Of a DNA stretch of 64,000 bases, positions 31,393 through 42,156 are shown one piece after another (the first letter of the stretch is position 1; each line of letters starts with the position of its first letter). Source of the stretch: Gambelia wislizenii. Taxonomy: Eukaryota; Chordata; Lepidosauria; Squamata; Crotaphytidae. Made by a program: the position numbers and the translations under genes. A model generated the notes under the pieces. It saw nothing but the letters and a program-made list of their open reading frames with translations. It ran no database searches and had not been told where the DNA came from. The stretch is taken from positions 240,784,645-240,848,644 of the forward strand of contig JAUMIR010000005.1 of NCBI GenBank assembly GCA_030847615.1, given 5' to 3'.

Positions 31393-32562
31393 AAAAAAAA
31401 GCCAGTGCGATTCTAGGTTGCATTAATAGGAGTATAGTGTCTAGATCAAGGGAAGTAATAGTGCCACTGTATTCTGCTTTGGTCAGACCTCACCTGGACC
31501 TCACCAGTTCTGGGCACCACAATTCAAGAAGGATATTGACAAGCTGCAACGAATCTAGAAGAAGGCGACCAGGATGGTGGGAGGTCTGGAAGCCATGCTC
31601 TATGAGGGGTGGCTTAGGGAGCTGGGTATGTTTAATCTGGAAAACAGAAGGTTAAAAAGTGACATAGAATCACAGAATTGTAGAGTTGGAAGAGACCACG
31701 AGGGCCATCCAGTCCAACCCCCTGCCACACAGGAAATCTTAATCAAAGCATCCCCGACAGATGGCAATCCAGCCTCTGTTTAAAGACCTCCAAGGAAGGA
31801 GACTCCACCACGCTCCGAGGGAGTGTGTTCCACTGCCGAACAGCTCTTACTGTCAAAAAGTTCCTCCTAATGTTGAGGTGAAATCTCTGTTCCTGGAGCT
31901 TGCATCCATTGCTCTGTGTTCCAGTCTCTGGAGCAGCAGAAAACAAGTCTGCTCCATCCTCAGCTTGACACCCCGTCATATGCTTAAACAGGGCTATCAT
32001 ATCGCCTCTTAACCATCTTTTTTCCAGGCTAAACATACCCAGCTCCCTAAGTCTCTCCTCATAAGGCATGGTTTCCATACCTTTCACCATTTTAGTTGCC
32101 CTTCTCTGGACATGCTCCAATTTGTCAATATCCTTTTTGAATTGTGGTGCCCAGAACTGGACACAGTATTCTAGGTGAGGTCTGACCAAGGCAGAATAGA
32201 GCGGCACTATTACTTCCCTTGATCTAGACACTATACTTCTATTGATACAGCCCATGATAGCCATGTTTAAATATTTGAAGGACTGTCACACTGAGGATGG
32301 AGCAAGCTTATTTTCTGCGGCCCCAAAAACTAGGACATGGAGCAATGGACTCAAACCGCAGGAAAAGACATTCCACCTAAACATTAGGAACAACTTCCTG
32401 ACAGTAAGAGGCTGGCAATGGAATGCACTGCCTTGGAGTGTGGTGAGTCTCCTTCTGAATGGCCATCTGTGGGGAATAATTTGATTGTGTATTCCTGCAT
32501 GGCAGCAGGTTGGACTAGATGGCCCTTGTGGTCTCTTCCAACTCTATAATCCTATGATCCTC
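31393..32562 (+). mobile_element. CR1 copy e, split by a nested CR1
   Basis: Plus-strand CR1 of the more diverged subfamily. It starts near AGCCAGTGCGATTCTAGGTT, reads [20 protein letters not shown], and reaches GTTAAAAAGTGACAT at 31665. After copy f it resumes at ATGATAGCCATGTTTAAATA (32254) and runs to CTATAATCCTATGATCC near 32562. The undisturbed relative at 51268 reads GTGACATGATAGCC here, which proves the interruption. Confidence 0.88.
31666..32253 (-). mobile_element. CR1 copy f, nested in copy e, opposite strand
   Basis: Minus-strand 3' end of the younger CR1 subfamily: tail at 31666-31690, stop at 31743, and an intact frame of 173 codons ending (5') at [20 protein letters not shown]. 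Only the dinucleotide AT (31664-31665, 32254-32255) is repeated at the edges, as expected for CR1, which makes little or no target duplication. Confidence 0.9.
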
Positions 32563-32565
32563 CAG

Positions 32566-33328
32566 ACACAGCAAATGTATTGGGAAATTGCAATATATCT
32601 GTTGCTGTTGTTCTTCAGTAGTTCTTGGGTTGTTGTTTTAAAATATCCAAATAATATTTCTTTCATCCTGGACTGTTTTCTGGCAATTTCTAGCAGCAGA
32701 TACAACATTTTATTTCTATCTTCCAGGGAAATTTTTTAATTTTGAGATATATCACAGCAATATCTTCCTTTCTTTTTGCCTCCTTTCTTTTAATTTTTTT
32801 AAAAAGAGGTATAATGCTATAGTGCATCAGTGAAATGGCCCTTTTGTACTATACCTATAAGACTCTAGAAAAATAATTAAGAAATTCAGTGGAGAAAATT
32901 TGCTCTTCAAACCATAGGACCAAGCTTCAGTTTTTTCCCCCCAGAAGAACACCTTTGGAACAAGCCTAGTGCAGATCCAATAAACATTGCTACCAAAGAA
33001 TGGAACAAGCGAACATGGAGGAAAGAAAAAAAAAAACAGCAAAAATCTAGCAAAATTCAAGAAGGTATATTGTGAGAACTCATGTTTCTTTCAACCAATC
33101 AGGAAGAGCCTTCAGAGTGTAAGACCTGGAATTCAATGGAATTACACATTGGTTTTGCTATGCAACCCTTGTGTTGAATGGCAACTTTGAATGCATAACC
33201 CAATGGTCAACCTAGTGTGCATCCATATGCACAGTGGCACTGCATGGACAACTCCGCATCTCCAATGTTGAACTGAGTGCAATTGTTTCTCATTGAACAA
33301 AAATGTCCAACCCTGCCATAAGAGAACT
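32566..33328. other. No recognised feature
   Basis: AT-rich DNA with a TTTCTTTTTGCC-type pyrimidine tract near 32767-32800. No repeat or gene recognised. Confidence 0.45.
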
Positions 33329-33332
33329 TATA

Positions 33333-33547
33333 CAGTGGACCCTTAGTATCTACTGGGGGTTTGTTCCAGGACGCCTCCCCCATGGATTACCAAAATCCAT
33401 GGGTGCTCAGATCCCATTATATAAAATGGTGTTCCTTATATAAAATGGCAAAATCAGGGTTTGCTTTTAGAATCTTAAAAAAATATTTTCAAGCTGTGGA
33501 TGGTTGAATCTGTGGATGCAGAATCTGTGGATACAGAGGACCAACTG
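33333..33547 (+). mobile_element. Tigger/MER2-like MITE (215 bp)
   Basis: TA on both sides (33331-33332, 33548-33549). Left end CAGTGGACCCTTAGTATCTA, right end GGATACAGAGGACCAACTG inverted. Internal match to 25448-25677. This is the cleanest member of the subfamily. Confidence 0.82.
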
Positions 33548-33549
33548 TA

Positions 33550-35031
33550 CATGCATAAGGAACCAAGAGGATTCCAAGTAGAATTTGACAATAGCTGACA
33601 GCTGAAATGCAACACCAGTTAGCCAAGTTTATTTTAACTTTATTGGTACAGTATACCAGCCAGTTCAAAGCCAAAATTCCTTTCAATAAATGAAAACCCC
33701 CAAACTGCCATATTTCAAACAATGAAGCCAAATTGCTTTTTCTATTGTTTTTGTATTACATGGGTAGTGTAATAAAGCCCTACAGGCAAATATAGAAAAC
33801 AAGTTCACAATACAGTATTTGTAAATGTAGTTCTGTGCTATAAAAATGCAGTCAGTCATCTGGGAGCAGCACAATTATGAATGTCTGCAAAGTCACACCA
33901 GTGCTCATGGTTCTTTCAACCTTACATTCCTCTCTCCCTCCCCTCCCTCAAAGCATTTTGGCCAAACTGGTGTCTGTTCAGATTCAGAAAATAAAAATAA
34001 AAGCATGTAGCAATCCTGCAACAATCAGGCAAGATGGGAAAAGAAATATTACCTGAAAAATTGGCTTGTATGGAATCACTGATGCAGAAGATCATTTCTG
34101 TCAGGTTTCTTTATGAGAACATCATGAATCTAACTCATGATGTTATCTTTTACAACTGAGGTGGGAGACTGCCGTGTATCCCAGGGTTAGTTATTTGAGC
34201 TTGGGACTCTCTGGGGGCCACATGGACCACCCAAAACACCCCACTCCGTGAAATTGACCAGAAGTCCACTTGTGGTTTTAAAAAAACCACTTTTTAAAAA
34301 AATAATAAATAAATAAATAATGCAGGACAGCCTGCAGGGTATAGCTATGGAGAGAGGAACAAAATGAGAACATTATCCCTCCTAAATAAGAATTACCACC
34401 ACCGCCTCAAAAGCTTGCTTCAGTCCCCTAATTTCTAGCATTGCAGTAATTTAACATTTCAGTTGAGCATTTAGCAATACAATTTTGGCACTCAAAGAAA
34501 AGGGGTTGGGCAAAGTTACCAAGGGAATGTGAACACAGCAAATATCAGTTCTGTGCGTGAATGATTTTCATTATCTCACTCTCTGCAATTCTAGAAATTT
34601 AAGCACAGAAGGAAAATTTCATTTGGTGAGGCAGAATTCTTATTTTGGGGGCATTTTGCCCCTCCCCCCCCAATAGCAACAGCCCTGCTTGGTGACTGCA
34701 GAAAATGGGGACCAGTCTTCTTACCTTAGGGCTCTCTCAGAGCTACATGGCATACCCAATGGGGGGAAAGGAAGTGTCCAGAAGTCTGTTTCTGGTTTTG
34801 AAAAACAGGGGTCACCCCCCACCCCTTGAAAATGTGAAAGAGTACAGGAATCCTATTTAAAGAGTGAATTGCCTCTCATGGAGGCTTCCAGAAGATGAAA
34901 TTAATCACATTTTGGCTAAAAGAGGGTAATCAGGGAGGTCTCAAAGGGTTGAGGACTGCCCAAACAGTCTTGGGGGACCCACAGGGCTCCAGTTTGCCCA
35001 CCCTTACTATTACTATTTCTTGGGAGTAAAC
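33550..35031. other. Mostly unique DNA
   Basis: No strong feature. A 56-base splice-bounded frame on the minus strand (34053-34108) was judged too short to call. Short A/T simple repeats at 34288-34320. Frames here lack domains. Confidence 0.45.
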
Positions 35032-35034
35032 TAT

Positions 35035-35610
35035 GGACTTTATCAGACCAGTCAAATATGATGTCATAAGGATGCCTAATGACTGCGAGAGGGTGTGCAT
35101 ACCAGATGATTTTGGTCACCCTTTCGCAATCATGTACTATCAAAAAGCCGCACTTTTTTATTGACAACCCAAGCAGTCAATAGATTGGTCATGGTGCTTT
35201 GTTGCCAGCATTTGAATCCATGCGCCATTGTACTCACGTGAATGCAGCATCAATGGGCAAACATTTCTGGGTGAGATCGCAGCAGCCAGGTAGGGGACAC
35301 TGTTTTTATGACACCCCCCACCTGTGTACTTGGGAATTTTAAAGTGTGTTTTTGTGCTTTCCTGAATGTTTTGTGACTTTGTTTTGTTTGCTTTTTGAAT
35401 TCCCATGCTAGATTCTTCTCATGAGATTTGGTGAGATTACAACCCCGAAAGTAAACGGAGCTCTGTTTGTGCTCTGTTACTGCTGGGTAAGCCTATGGAT
35501 GCTGCTCAAGGTAAGTGTGGTGGTGGTGGTGGGGTTCTTTTGCCAGTATAAAAATGACACAGTTTCTACCAGCAAAAGAACATTAAGCAGGTGGTGGTAT
35601 GATAAAGTCC
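35035..35610 (+). mobile_element. Non-autonomous DNA element, GGACTTTATCAGACC ends (576 bp)
   Basis: Left end GGACTTTATCAGACCAGTCA, right end GGTATGATAAAGTCC inverted; TAT (35032-35034) and TAC (35611-35613) flank it. Internal blocks match 43563-44138 throughout: CACCCTTTCGCAATCATGTA, AAGTGTGTTTTTGTGCTTT and GCTGCTCAAGGTAAGTGTGG. The ends resemble those of the GGACTTTTTCGG MITEs. No transposase. Confidence 0.75.
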
Positions 35611-35839
35611 TACATTAGTTTCACACCCTCCAAATTGCCTCTACTTGCCAGGAACAGTGCTGATTAATCCTCCTTGTAGAAGTGTTTTCTTTCTTTTTCT
35701 TTTTTTCTTAAGGGTGTGTGTGTTGTTTTTTGATATCCATTGTAACATTTTAAATAGTTTTAAACTTTTTAAAATTATTAGTAAAATTAAAATTTCAAAT
35801 AGAATAACTTATTTAATTGCTTCTAAACTTTTTTTTAAA

Positions 35840-36440
35840 AAAATAATAATCATGTGAGCTGTCTTGCATCCCATATTGGGAGAAAGCTGGAATTAAAATA
35901 AAATAAAAGCCAGAAGCGGCAGAACAAACAAACCTATCAGCAACTCAGATCAGAGCTTGGAAAGTTACTCTTAAAAGGGAATTAGTTACACCTCTACCTC
36001 CAATCTGTTAATTATGGTTAGAATTTCACAGTTTTAAAACCATTCTTTCATTTCTCACTAGTAACTTTTAGGACTTTTTTGGACGCATGAAAAGTAACGC
36101 AAGCAGCGTCGCCAGGTTGCGACGCTGCTGCGCAAGAGGGCATCTGTTTCGGACGACGCTCCTCCCAGCGGTACTGTTGCAGTACCGCTGGGACATTTGA
36201 GCGTGTTTTTTTTCATTCCCAGCATCATATTTTACTTGCGATCGCTGAAACGGACGCCCTCTTGCGCAGCAGCGTCGCAACCTGGCGACGCTGCTTGCGT
36301 TACTTTTCATGCGTCCGAAAAAGTCCTTAGATGCAAACCATAACCTCCAGCTGTGGCAATTTGGCAGGAGCAGTCCTGATTCATCCTCTGTCATCCCATT
36401 TTCCCAGCTGCTTTAAAAATGTCCCAATTCGTCTCTCCTC
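35840..36440 (+). repeat. Dispersed repeat G with L2-like tail, copy 1
   Basis: GAGCTGTCTTGCATCCCATA then TTGGGAGAAAGCTGG and an AAAATAAA tail, followed by AACCTATCAGCAACTCAGAT, CAGAGCTTGGAAAGTTACTC, CATTTCTCACTAGTAACTTT and, after the MITE, GCAATTTGGCAGGAGCAGTC. The whole string recurs inverted at 44580-44945, without the MITE. Confidence 0.75.
36071..36326. mobile_element. Palindromic Harbinger-like MITE (256 bp)
   Basis: Ends GGACTTTTTTGGACGCATGA and its inverse TCATGCGTCCGAAAAAGTCC. Arms pair for about 85 bases (AACGCAAGCAGCGTCGCCAG with CTGGCGACGCTGCTTGCGTT). TTA repeats at 36068-36070 and 36327-36329. Copy 2 of repeat G (44580-44945) supplies the empty site, confirming the boundaries. 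Confidence 0.88.
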
Positions 36441-36626
36441 CTTTGACTTTCCCCTATTGTCCTCAGGAGATTATCAGAGGCATCAAAAGTGATGTTATAA
36501 CAACACTAGGAGATGGTAAAAGGGCTTCCTTACCAGATGACGACTTCCCCCATCATTATGCACTCATCCTGCTGCTGTTCTGTTGGTGCTGGTTTTTTAT
36601 TGATGGGGAGAAGCCATTGATAGATC

Positions 36627-38203
36627 ATAGAATCATAGAATCATAGAATCATAGAATTGCAGAGTTGGAAGAGACCACGAGGGCCATCCAGTCCAACCCC
36701 CTGCCACGCAGGAAATCACAATCAAAGCATCCCCGACAGATGGCCATCCAGCCTCTGTTTAAAGACCTCCAAGGAAGGAGACCCCACCACGCTCCGAGGG
36801 AGTGTGTTCCACTGCCGAACAGCTCTGACTGTCAAAAAGTTCCTCCTCATGTTGAGGTGGAATCTCTGTTCCTGGAGCTTGCACCCATTGCTCCGTGTTC
36901 CAGTCTCTGGAGCAGCAGAAAACAAGCCTGCTCCATCCTCAGCGTGACATCCCTTCAAATACTTAAACAGGGCTATCATATCGCCTCTAAACCGTCTTTT
37001 TTCCAGGCTAAACATACCCAGCTCCCTAAGTCTCTCCTCATAAGGCATTGTTTCCAGACCTTTCACCATTTTAGTTGCCCTTCTCTGGACACGCTCCAAT
37101 TTGTCAATATCCTTTCTGAATTGTGGTGCCCAGAACTGGACACAGTATTCTAAGTGAGGTCTGACCAAGGCAGAATAGAGTGGCACTATTACTTCCCTTG
37201 ATCTAGACACTATACTTCTATTGATACAGCCCAAAATTGCATTGGCCTTTTTAGCTGCCGCATCACACTGTTGGCTCATGTTCAACTTGTGGTCTACTAG
37301 GACTCCTAGATCCCTTTCGCACATAGTCTCATTCAGCCAGGTCTCTCCCATCCTATATTTATGCATTTCATTTTTCCGCCCTAAATGCAGTACTTTACAT
37401 TTCTCCGTATTGAATTTCATTTTGTTAGCTTTGGCCCAGCTCTCCAGTCTATCCAGGTCATTCTGAATTTTGATCCTGTCCTCAAGGGTATTAGCTACTC
37501 CTCCCAATTTGGTGTCATCTGCAAATTTGATAAGTATGCCCCTAATTCCCTCATCTAAGTCATTGATAAAGATGTTGAATAGCACTGGGCCCAGGACAGA
37601 ACCCTGTGGCACCCCACTGGTCACATCTTTCCAAGACGAAGAGGAGCCACTGCTGAGCACCCTTTGGGTTCGGCCGGTCAACCAATTACAAATCCATTGA
37701 ACAGTTAACTTGTCTAGCCCACATTCTACAAGCTTGTTTGCAAGAATGTCATGGGGAACCTTGTCAAAGGCCTTACTGAAATCAAGGTATGCAATGTCCA
37801 CAGCATTCCCTTCATCTACCAAGCTGGTAACTTTATCAAAAAAAGAGATCAGATTAGTCTGGCATGACTTGTTTCTCTGAAACCCATGCTGACTTTTTGT
37901 GATTATGGCATTGCCTTCTAAATGTTCACAGACTCTCTGTTTAATGATCTGTTCTAGAATCTTCCCTGGTATTGATGTCAGACTAACTGGACGATAGTTG
38001 TTGGGATCCTCTTTTTTCCCCTTTTTGAAGATGGGAACAACGTTTGCCCTCCTCCAGTCTGCTGGGACTTCTCCTGTTCTCCAGGAGTTCTCAAATATTA
38101 TTGCCAATGGCTCTGAGATTATATTTGCCAGCTCTTTTAATACTCTTGGATGTAGTTCATCTGGTCCTGGAGATTTAAATTCATTTAGATTAAGAAGATC
38201 TTC
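36627..38203 (-). mobile_element. CR1 copy g, best preserved
   Basis: Minus-strand 5'-truncated CR1. Tail of three ATCATAGA units at 36627-36655, 3' UTR, then an uninterrupted RT frame. CR1 homology ends at LLNLNEFKSPG (about 38203), where unrelated sequence begins. Confidence 0.93.
36722..38203 (-). CDS. CR1 reverse transcriptase, C-terminal 490 codons, no stops
   Basis: The frame runs open from beyond the element edge to a stop at 36722-36724. Residues inside the element begin LLNLNEFKSPGPDELHPRVL, then VPIFKKGKKEDPNNYRPVSL, YLDFSKAFDKVPHD, GVPQGSVLGPVLFNIFINDL, the catalytic [62 protein letters not shown] and [19 protein letters not shown]. The first ~24 codons of the open frame (to 38275) are flanking DNA, so the ATG at 38275 is not a real start. 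The endonuclease is missing and the copy cannot be autonomous. It is the youngest-looking CR1 here. Confidence 0.88.
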   Translation of the reverse strand, partial: EDLLNLNEFKSPGPDELHPRVLKELANIISEPLAIIFENSWRTGEVPADWRRANVVPIFKKGKKEDPNNYRPVSLTSIPGKILEQIIKQRVCEHLEGNAIITKSQHGFQRNKSCQTNLISFFDKVTSLVDEGNAVDIAYLDFSKAFDKVPHDILANKLVECGLDKLTVQWICNWLTGRTQRVLSSGSSSSWKDVTSGVPQGSVLGPVLFNIFINDLDEGIRGILIKFADDTKLGGVANTLEDRIKIQNDLDRLESWAKANKMKFNTEKCKVLHLGRKNEMHKYRMGETWLNETMCERDLGVLVDHKLNMSQQCDAAAKKANAILGCINRSIVSRSREVIVPLYSALVRPHLEYCVQFWAPQFRKDIDKLERVQRRATKMVKGLETMPYEERLRELGMFSLEKRRFRGDMIALFKYLKGCHAEDGAGLFSAAPETGTRSNGCKLQEQRFHLNMRRNFLTVRAVRQWNTLPRSVVGSPSLEVFKQRLDGHLSGML

Positions 38204-38235
38204 CATTCCATTTCTGTCCCAGATTTCCATGTGTG

Positions 38236-38588
38236 TAAGAAGGTGCCCCATGTTGCTGGTGAGTCCCAGTGTCAATGGGCGGTCCCTGCCAGAACACTTC
38301 CAGGTGAGATTGGGACATTCAGGTAAGCTACCCTCTTTTTAGGATGCTTCCCAGGTTTGTTTTTGTGCTTGGTGTCACTTTTACTGTTTTATTTTTCTTT
38401 TTAAGTATGAATTTCCCACACTTGTGTCTTCTTGCAAGAATGGGCGGGATTTGACTCTAGGAACTGAATGGAGCTCCCTTACAGCTCCATTCACTCCTGG
38501 GCTACTCTGTCAATGGGAGAGAAGCTAAGTGCGGTGGGGAGGGTGATCGTGCTAGGACAGGGGCGGGAGTGGAGAATATGGGACAGGA
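38236..38588. mobile_element. Fragment of a GGAxxTTxTCxGAC-end DNA element
   Basis: Matches 3486-3891: GTGCCCCATGTTGCTGG, AGAACACTTCCAGGTGAGAT, GTTTTTGTGCTTGGTG, CTCCATTCACTCCTGGGCT. A decayed right end GGAATCTCC lies near 38588. It adjoins the 5' end of CR1 copy g. Confidence 0.55.
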
Positions 38589-39230
38589 ATCTCCTCAGTT
38601 GCTGCAAAATGAATTCAAAGTGTGGAAGTTGTTTGCACTTAATTAACTCAGAAGCAGCAAGAGGAGGGGGAAGGATCTGTCAAGGAAAATGGACATTGCA
38701 GTGATATTATGTCCATGTGCCTTGATGAATTTTCAAGCTAGGCAAAATGTGGTCTGACTTGGCCTGTGTTTTTCTGTAGGCCTGACTATGACTTTGTTAA
38801 GGGTCAAACAGAATGAGATCATTCATTCAGCCTGGGAAATTTTCCAGACTGCTTGTCTTATCTCTATTCTCTCACGGTCAGGTCTGTGAACGCTAACAAT
38901 GTTATGGGTAGCTTTAATCAGTATAGCTGTGTGAAGCAAAACTGCTTTTTTGAAGCAAACTGCAGTCTTCAGTCTGTGAAGAGACACAGACAGTGCAATG
39001 ATTTCTTCTTAGCTCTGTAGCAAGGTTTTGTAGCAAGATGTATTTTGTTTCGTAGTGTTTATGATATTCAAATAAAAACCTGGAAAAGATATTTTTTTGT
39101 CTGTGTTTATGTATACACACCAAGTATGCAGGGAGGGCCAAAGTCCTCATGTTTTTGCTGTCTATGCTAATTGTTCCCTCTGAACAGAAGTCTTAGAGGG
39201 GCTGCATACCCTGACAGGATCTTGCTCTTC
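38589..39230. other. Repeat G relic, then unique DNA
   Basis: CTCAGTTGCTGCAAAATGAA and CACTTAATTAACTCAGAAGC at 38590-38660 match a part of the 44470-44590 region (inverted). The rest shows nothing recognised. Confidence 0.45.
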
Positions 39231-39233
39231 CAA

Positions 39234-40023
39234 GGAGATTTTCAGACAGGGTTAATATAGCGAGAGAATATTAATTCAGTTTCGCAAGAGAACACCCATT
39301 TCGGATGACGCAGAGAAGTATCTGACCCTATCTGGTTTCTATCCCGCGTAACTCCGTAATATTTCAAGCACAGGGAAAAATCGTTAATGAAACTTTCTTC
39401 CATTGCTGTTATGAGATGAAACATTGCCCGAAAGTATATTTGATTCTGTACCGCAATAATGTCACATTCCGTCTGCCCTTACTTCCCGCCCCTTGTGACG
39501 ATACCTCTTAGGGGTTTGTGGGCATGGAGTTGATTTCAGATTGAGGCGTGGCAGCTGTTAACAGTTTTTGTTCTCTGCCGGCAGGCAGAAAAGGTGCCAT
39601 AGCGACAGATAAACTTTTTTCCGCCCACCAATCACTGAAAGAAGAAGTCGCCATGCAACAGCAGCAGCTCCTCCCAAGTGGAATAATAAACGAACGTAGT
39701 ATCACGAGAAAAAAAAAGAGGAGAAAATTTCCAGGACAAAAAATGGAGATCTGCATTCACAAGCAAACGAGTACACATGCCCCTGTCTCCAACTTGCGTT
39801 GCTACGGCAGAATATTCTTCTCTCTGAAAGGGGAGAATGTGATAACGAAACTATGCTGACATGGGATGTAGCGTTGCAGTATCAGAACGAATTGCAGTAT
39901 GAAAGGGGAGTTCCGGGACTGTTATGAGAAAACGAGACGTCCAAAAAAAGTAATGATTGTTGTGCTTCTGCGATTTCTTATTCTATTACTGCAACGCTAC
40001 AAACTGTTTGTCTGAAAATCTCC
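39234..40023. mobile_element. Non-autonomous DNA element, GGAGATTTTCAGACA ends (790 bp)
   Basis: Left end GGAGATTTTCAGACAGGGTT, right end inverted TGTCTGAAAATCTCC. The flanks are identical: CAA as a 3-bp duplication (39231-39233, 40024-40026), or CCAAG if the outer G is not part of the element. Internal GCAAGAGAACACCCATTTCG, GATGACGC resembles the body of the MITE at 36071, linking the groups. A 103-codon frame (39548-39859) has no recognised domain. Confidence 0.72.
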
Positions 40024-40026
40024 CAA

Positions 40027-41150
40027 GTAGCCTCAGGCAAGAGCAAACTGCTGCAGCCTCTCCTAGCTTATGTATTCTTCCTCATTAATAACTTTTGCCA
40101 TCTTGATCACACTGTGTTGCTGCCTGGCCACACATGTCCCAGTTTTTATCTGTGGAAAGTTAGAGGATATATAGGGTCAATGGGGCTTACTGCCAGGTAA
40201 CATGAGAAAGCAATTTTTCCCCAGCTCCCTCTTAAAGTTGCATTGTGTATTTTATTTTATTTTTTACTCTGCTTCTCTCAAAGTTACTGCATGCATTTTC
40301 TAAAACCAATTTAAGTGCTTGTTCCACTCATGTGTTAAAATCTTTTTGGTCCTTATTTTTTATCTATTGCAGGCAATCAGTAAGAATTCTTTGAAGTTTA
40401 GGATTATTCCAATATTTTTCATGTGAAAATACAATGTAATGGCTTCTACACTGTCCAAGCATAAATTCTAGGAGCAGAAGAAGAGATCCATTAATCTGTT
40501 ATAATTACTCAGCTATGCAGCATTTCTTCTGTGGGTTCATGCAAAACCATATGTGACCAGCAATAATGGGCTCAGAATGAGACTCAGCTGCAAGGTAAGG
40601 TACGGTCAGTTTGAAGTATGTGAAGCATTTCACGTATGTTAAGAATGGAATGATGTTCCAGAAATATATGGGAGTACAGAGAAATAGACAGCACAAAGTG
40701 TAGTAGTGAGTTTAAAATTTAACTTCTTGACAATTACAGCTTTATGTTGTTCTTTTGAAAACCCAAGGCAAGTGTTCGATATCAGCTACTTAGTTAGCTG
40801 ATAGAGGTTAGCTTCCCCCCCCCCAAACCTGGCAGAAATAGCATTCACCTGTGCTCCAATAGCTGGCAGAATGGACATTCATCTCCCCATGCAGCTGATG
40901 CCCGATAAAATAGTTTGGGGGGAGGGAGTTAGGATCCTGGCAATAAAATAAAACCACTTCTTTTTGCTAATGTTTTTTTCCAGTTAGCAAAAAGACATGG
41001 TTTTATCTCAGTCTCCCTCAGGACTGGAACAGAAGAATGATGACGTTGTGCAATAAAGCAGCACAGAAGACGGAGCCTTCCTGCTACACTACTGGTTTAA
41101 TTTGGAGTGCAGGAAGCCCCCTAGTTTTGCTCATCCATATTCACAATCAT
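40027..41150. other. Mostly unique DNA with repeat D relic
   Basis: 40745-40920 (GATATCAGCTACTTAGTTAG, CACCTGTGCTCCAATAGCTG, GCAGAATGGACATTCATC) resembles the arm at 60490-60640. CCCCCCCCCC tract near 40816. No gene recognised. Confidence 0.45.
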
Positions 41151-41154
41151 TACT

Positions 41155-41756
41155 AAGGGCTGGTCTATACAGTGAAAATAATCCAAATAGCAATCGCATG
41201 GAAGGTGATCTGTACAAATGGACATTTGCATAAATATGTGTTTTCCAAAGGGGGACACCCAAATCCACCTTAAACTCCATGTGGGAAGCCTCCAGAGCTT
41301 CTCCCGGAATTTTTAAAAAGCTCCGTATGGCATACGAATGTCCAGTTATCAGGACAGTTGCATCTGCATTGCTGTGACCAAGCAGCATAATGTGATTGGC
41401 TGGATGAGCATGGGGGCGGGGCTATCAAACAGGAAAGTGTCTGCTGCCACCATGTTGGATTTTCAGCTAAGCGAGTGTTCAGTTAGTCAATAAAACAGCA
41501 ATCTTTTACTCTCTCTTTTTTTTCCTTTTTGTAACTACAAAATACCACGTGTGTACCATGGTAAACTGTTTTTTTTAAAAAAAAATAATAATTGGCGGTG
41601 GCAGATTTAAAAGCACAAGTAAATCACTCGTGGCCACCATCTTGTTGCCTAGGGAGCATGCAAAGTTTAGGGGGGCTCTTTTGACCATTAAGACAGGTCA
41701 CAGTGCTGTGAACGTCTGCTTTTTTCTTATACCCCCCCCCCATATAGATGGGACCT
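41155..41756 (+). mobile_element. hAT-like non-autonomous element, family B, copy 1
   Basis: Left end AGGGCTGGTCTATACAGTG, right end inverted CATATAGATGGGACCT. Internal GATTGGCTGGATGAGCATGG, GGGCGGGGCT and CACCATGTTGGATTTTCAGC match 42157-42702 and, inverted, 63710-63990. No transposase. Confidence 0.6.
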
Positions 41757-41924
41757 TAGTCAAAATTGTGACACTGTTGCCACAATCGTTGCTTAAATAT
41801 ACAGTATTTGTAAATACTGAGGTAATAATTTCTGAAATCTAAGAAACTGAGGAAGTGATGATTAGTGATGGAGACTTGGAGGTGGGTACCCTCTCCTCTC
41901 CTGTAATTAGGAAAGAATATTTAT

Positions 41925-42080
41925 AATATTTCAAGCTTCACTGGCTACCAAGTCATTTCTAGGTGCATTTTTAAAGTTCTGGTTATGGTCTATAGAGCCA
42001 TATGTGTTCTAGGTCCAGACTATCTGAAAGGTCCCTATATGAACCTGCCAGAGTCTTAAGATCTTTAGGGGAGGACTAAG
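41925..42080 (+). mobile_element. L2 LINE ORF fragment
   Basis: CTTCACTGGCTACCAAGTCA, TTCTAGGTGCATTTTTAAAG and GGTTATGGTCTATAGAGCC are the decayed L2 block LHWLPVxxRIxFKxLxLVYKAL. Ends not defined. Confidence 0.55.
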
Positions 42081-42156
42081 GAGATTATCAGATGCATCAA
42101 AAGTGGCATTAAGTTGCCTTCATGTTGGGAGAAAGTCAGGAGACAAATTAAATAAG

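Noticed and set aside
34053..34108. 56-bp splice-bounded minus-strand segment (NLTEMIFCISDSIQANF)
   Set aside because: Donor is good but the acceptor tract is weak and the segment is short; such matches are expected by chance in 64 kb.
38204..38275. ATG at 38275 as the start of the CR1 protein
   Set aside because: The first ~24 codons are flanking DNA; CR1 homology begins at about 38203.
39548..39859. Transposase or accessory protein inside the 790-bp element
   Set aside because: 103 codons with no catalytic motif; glutamine and lysine runs are compositional.
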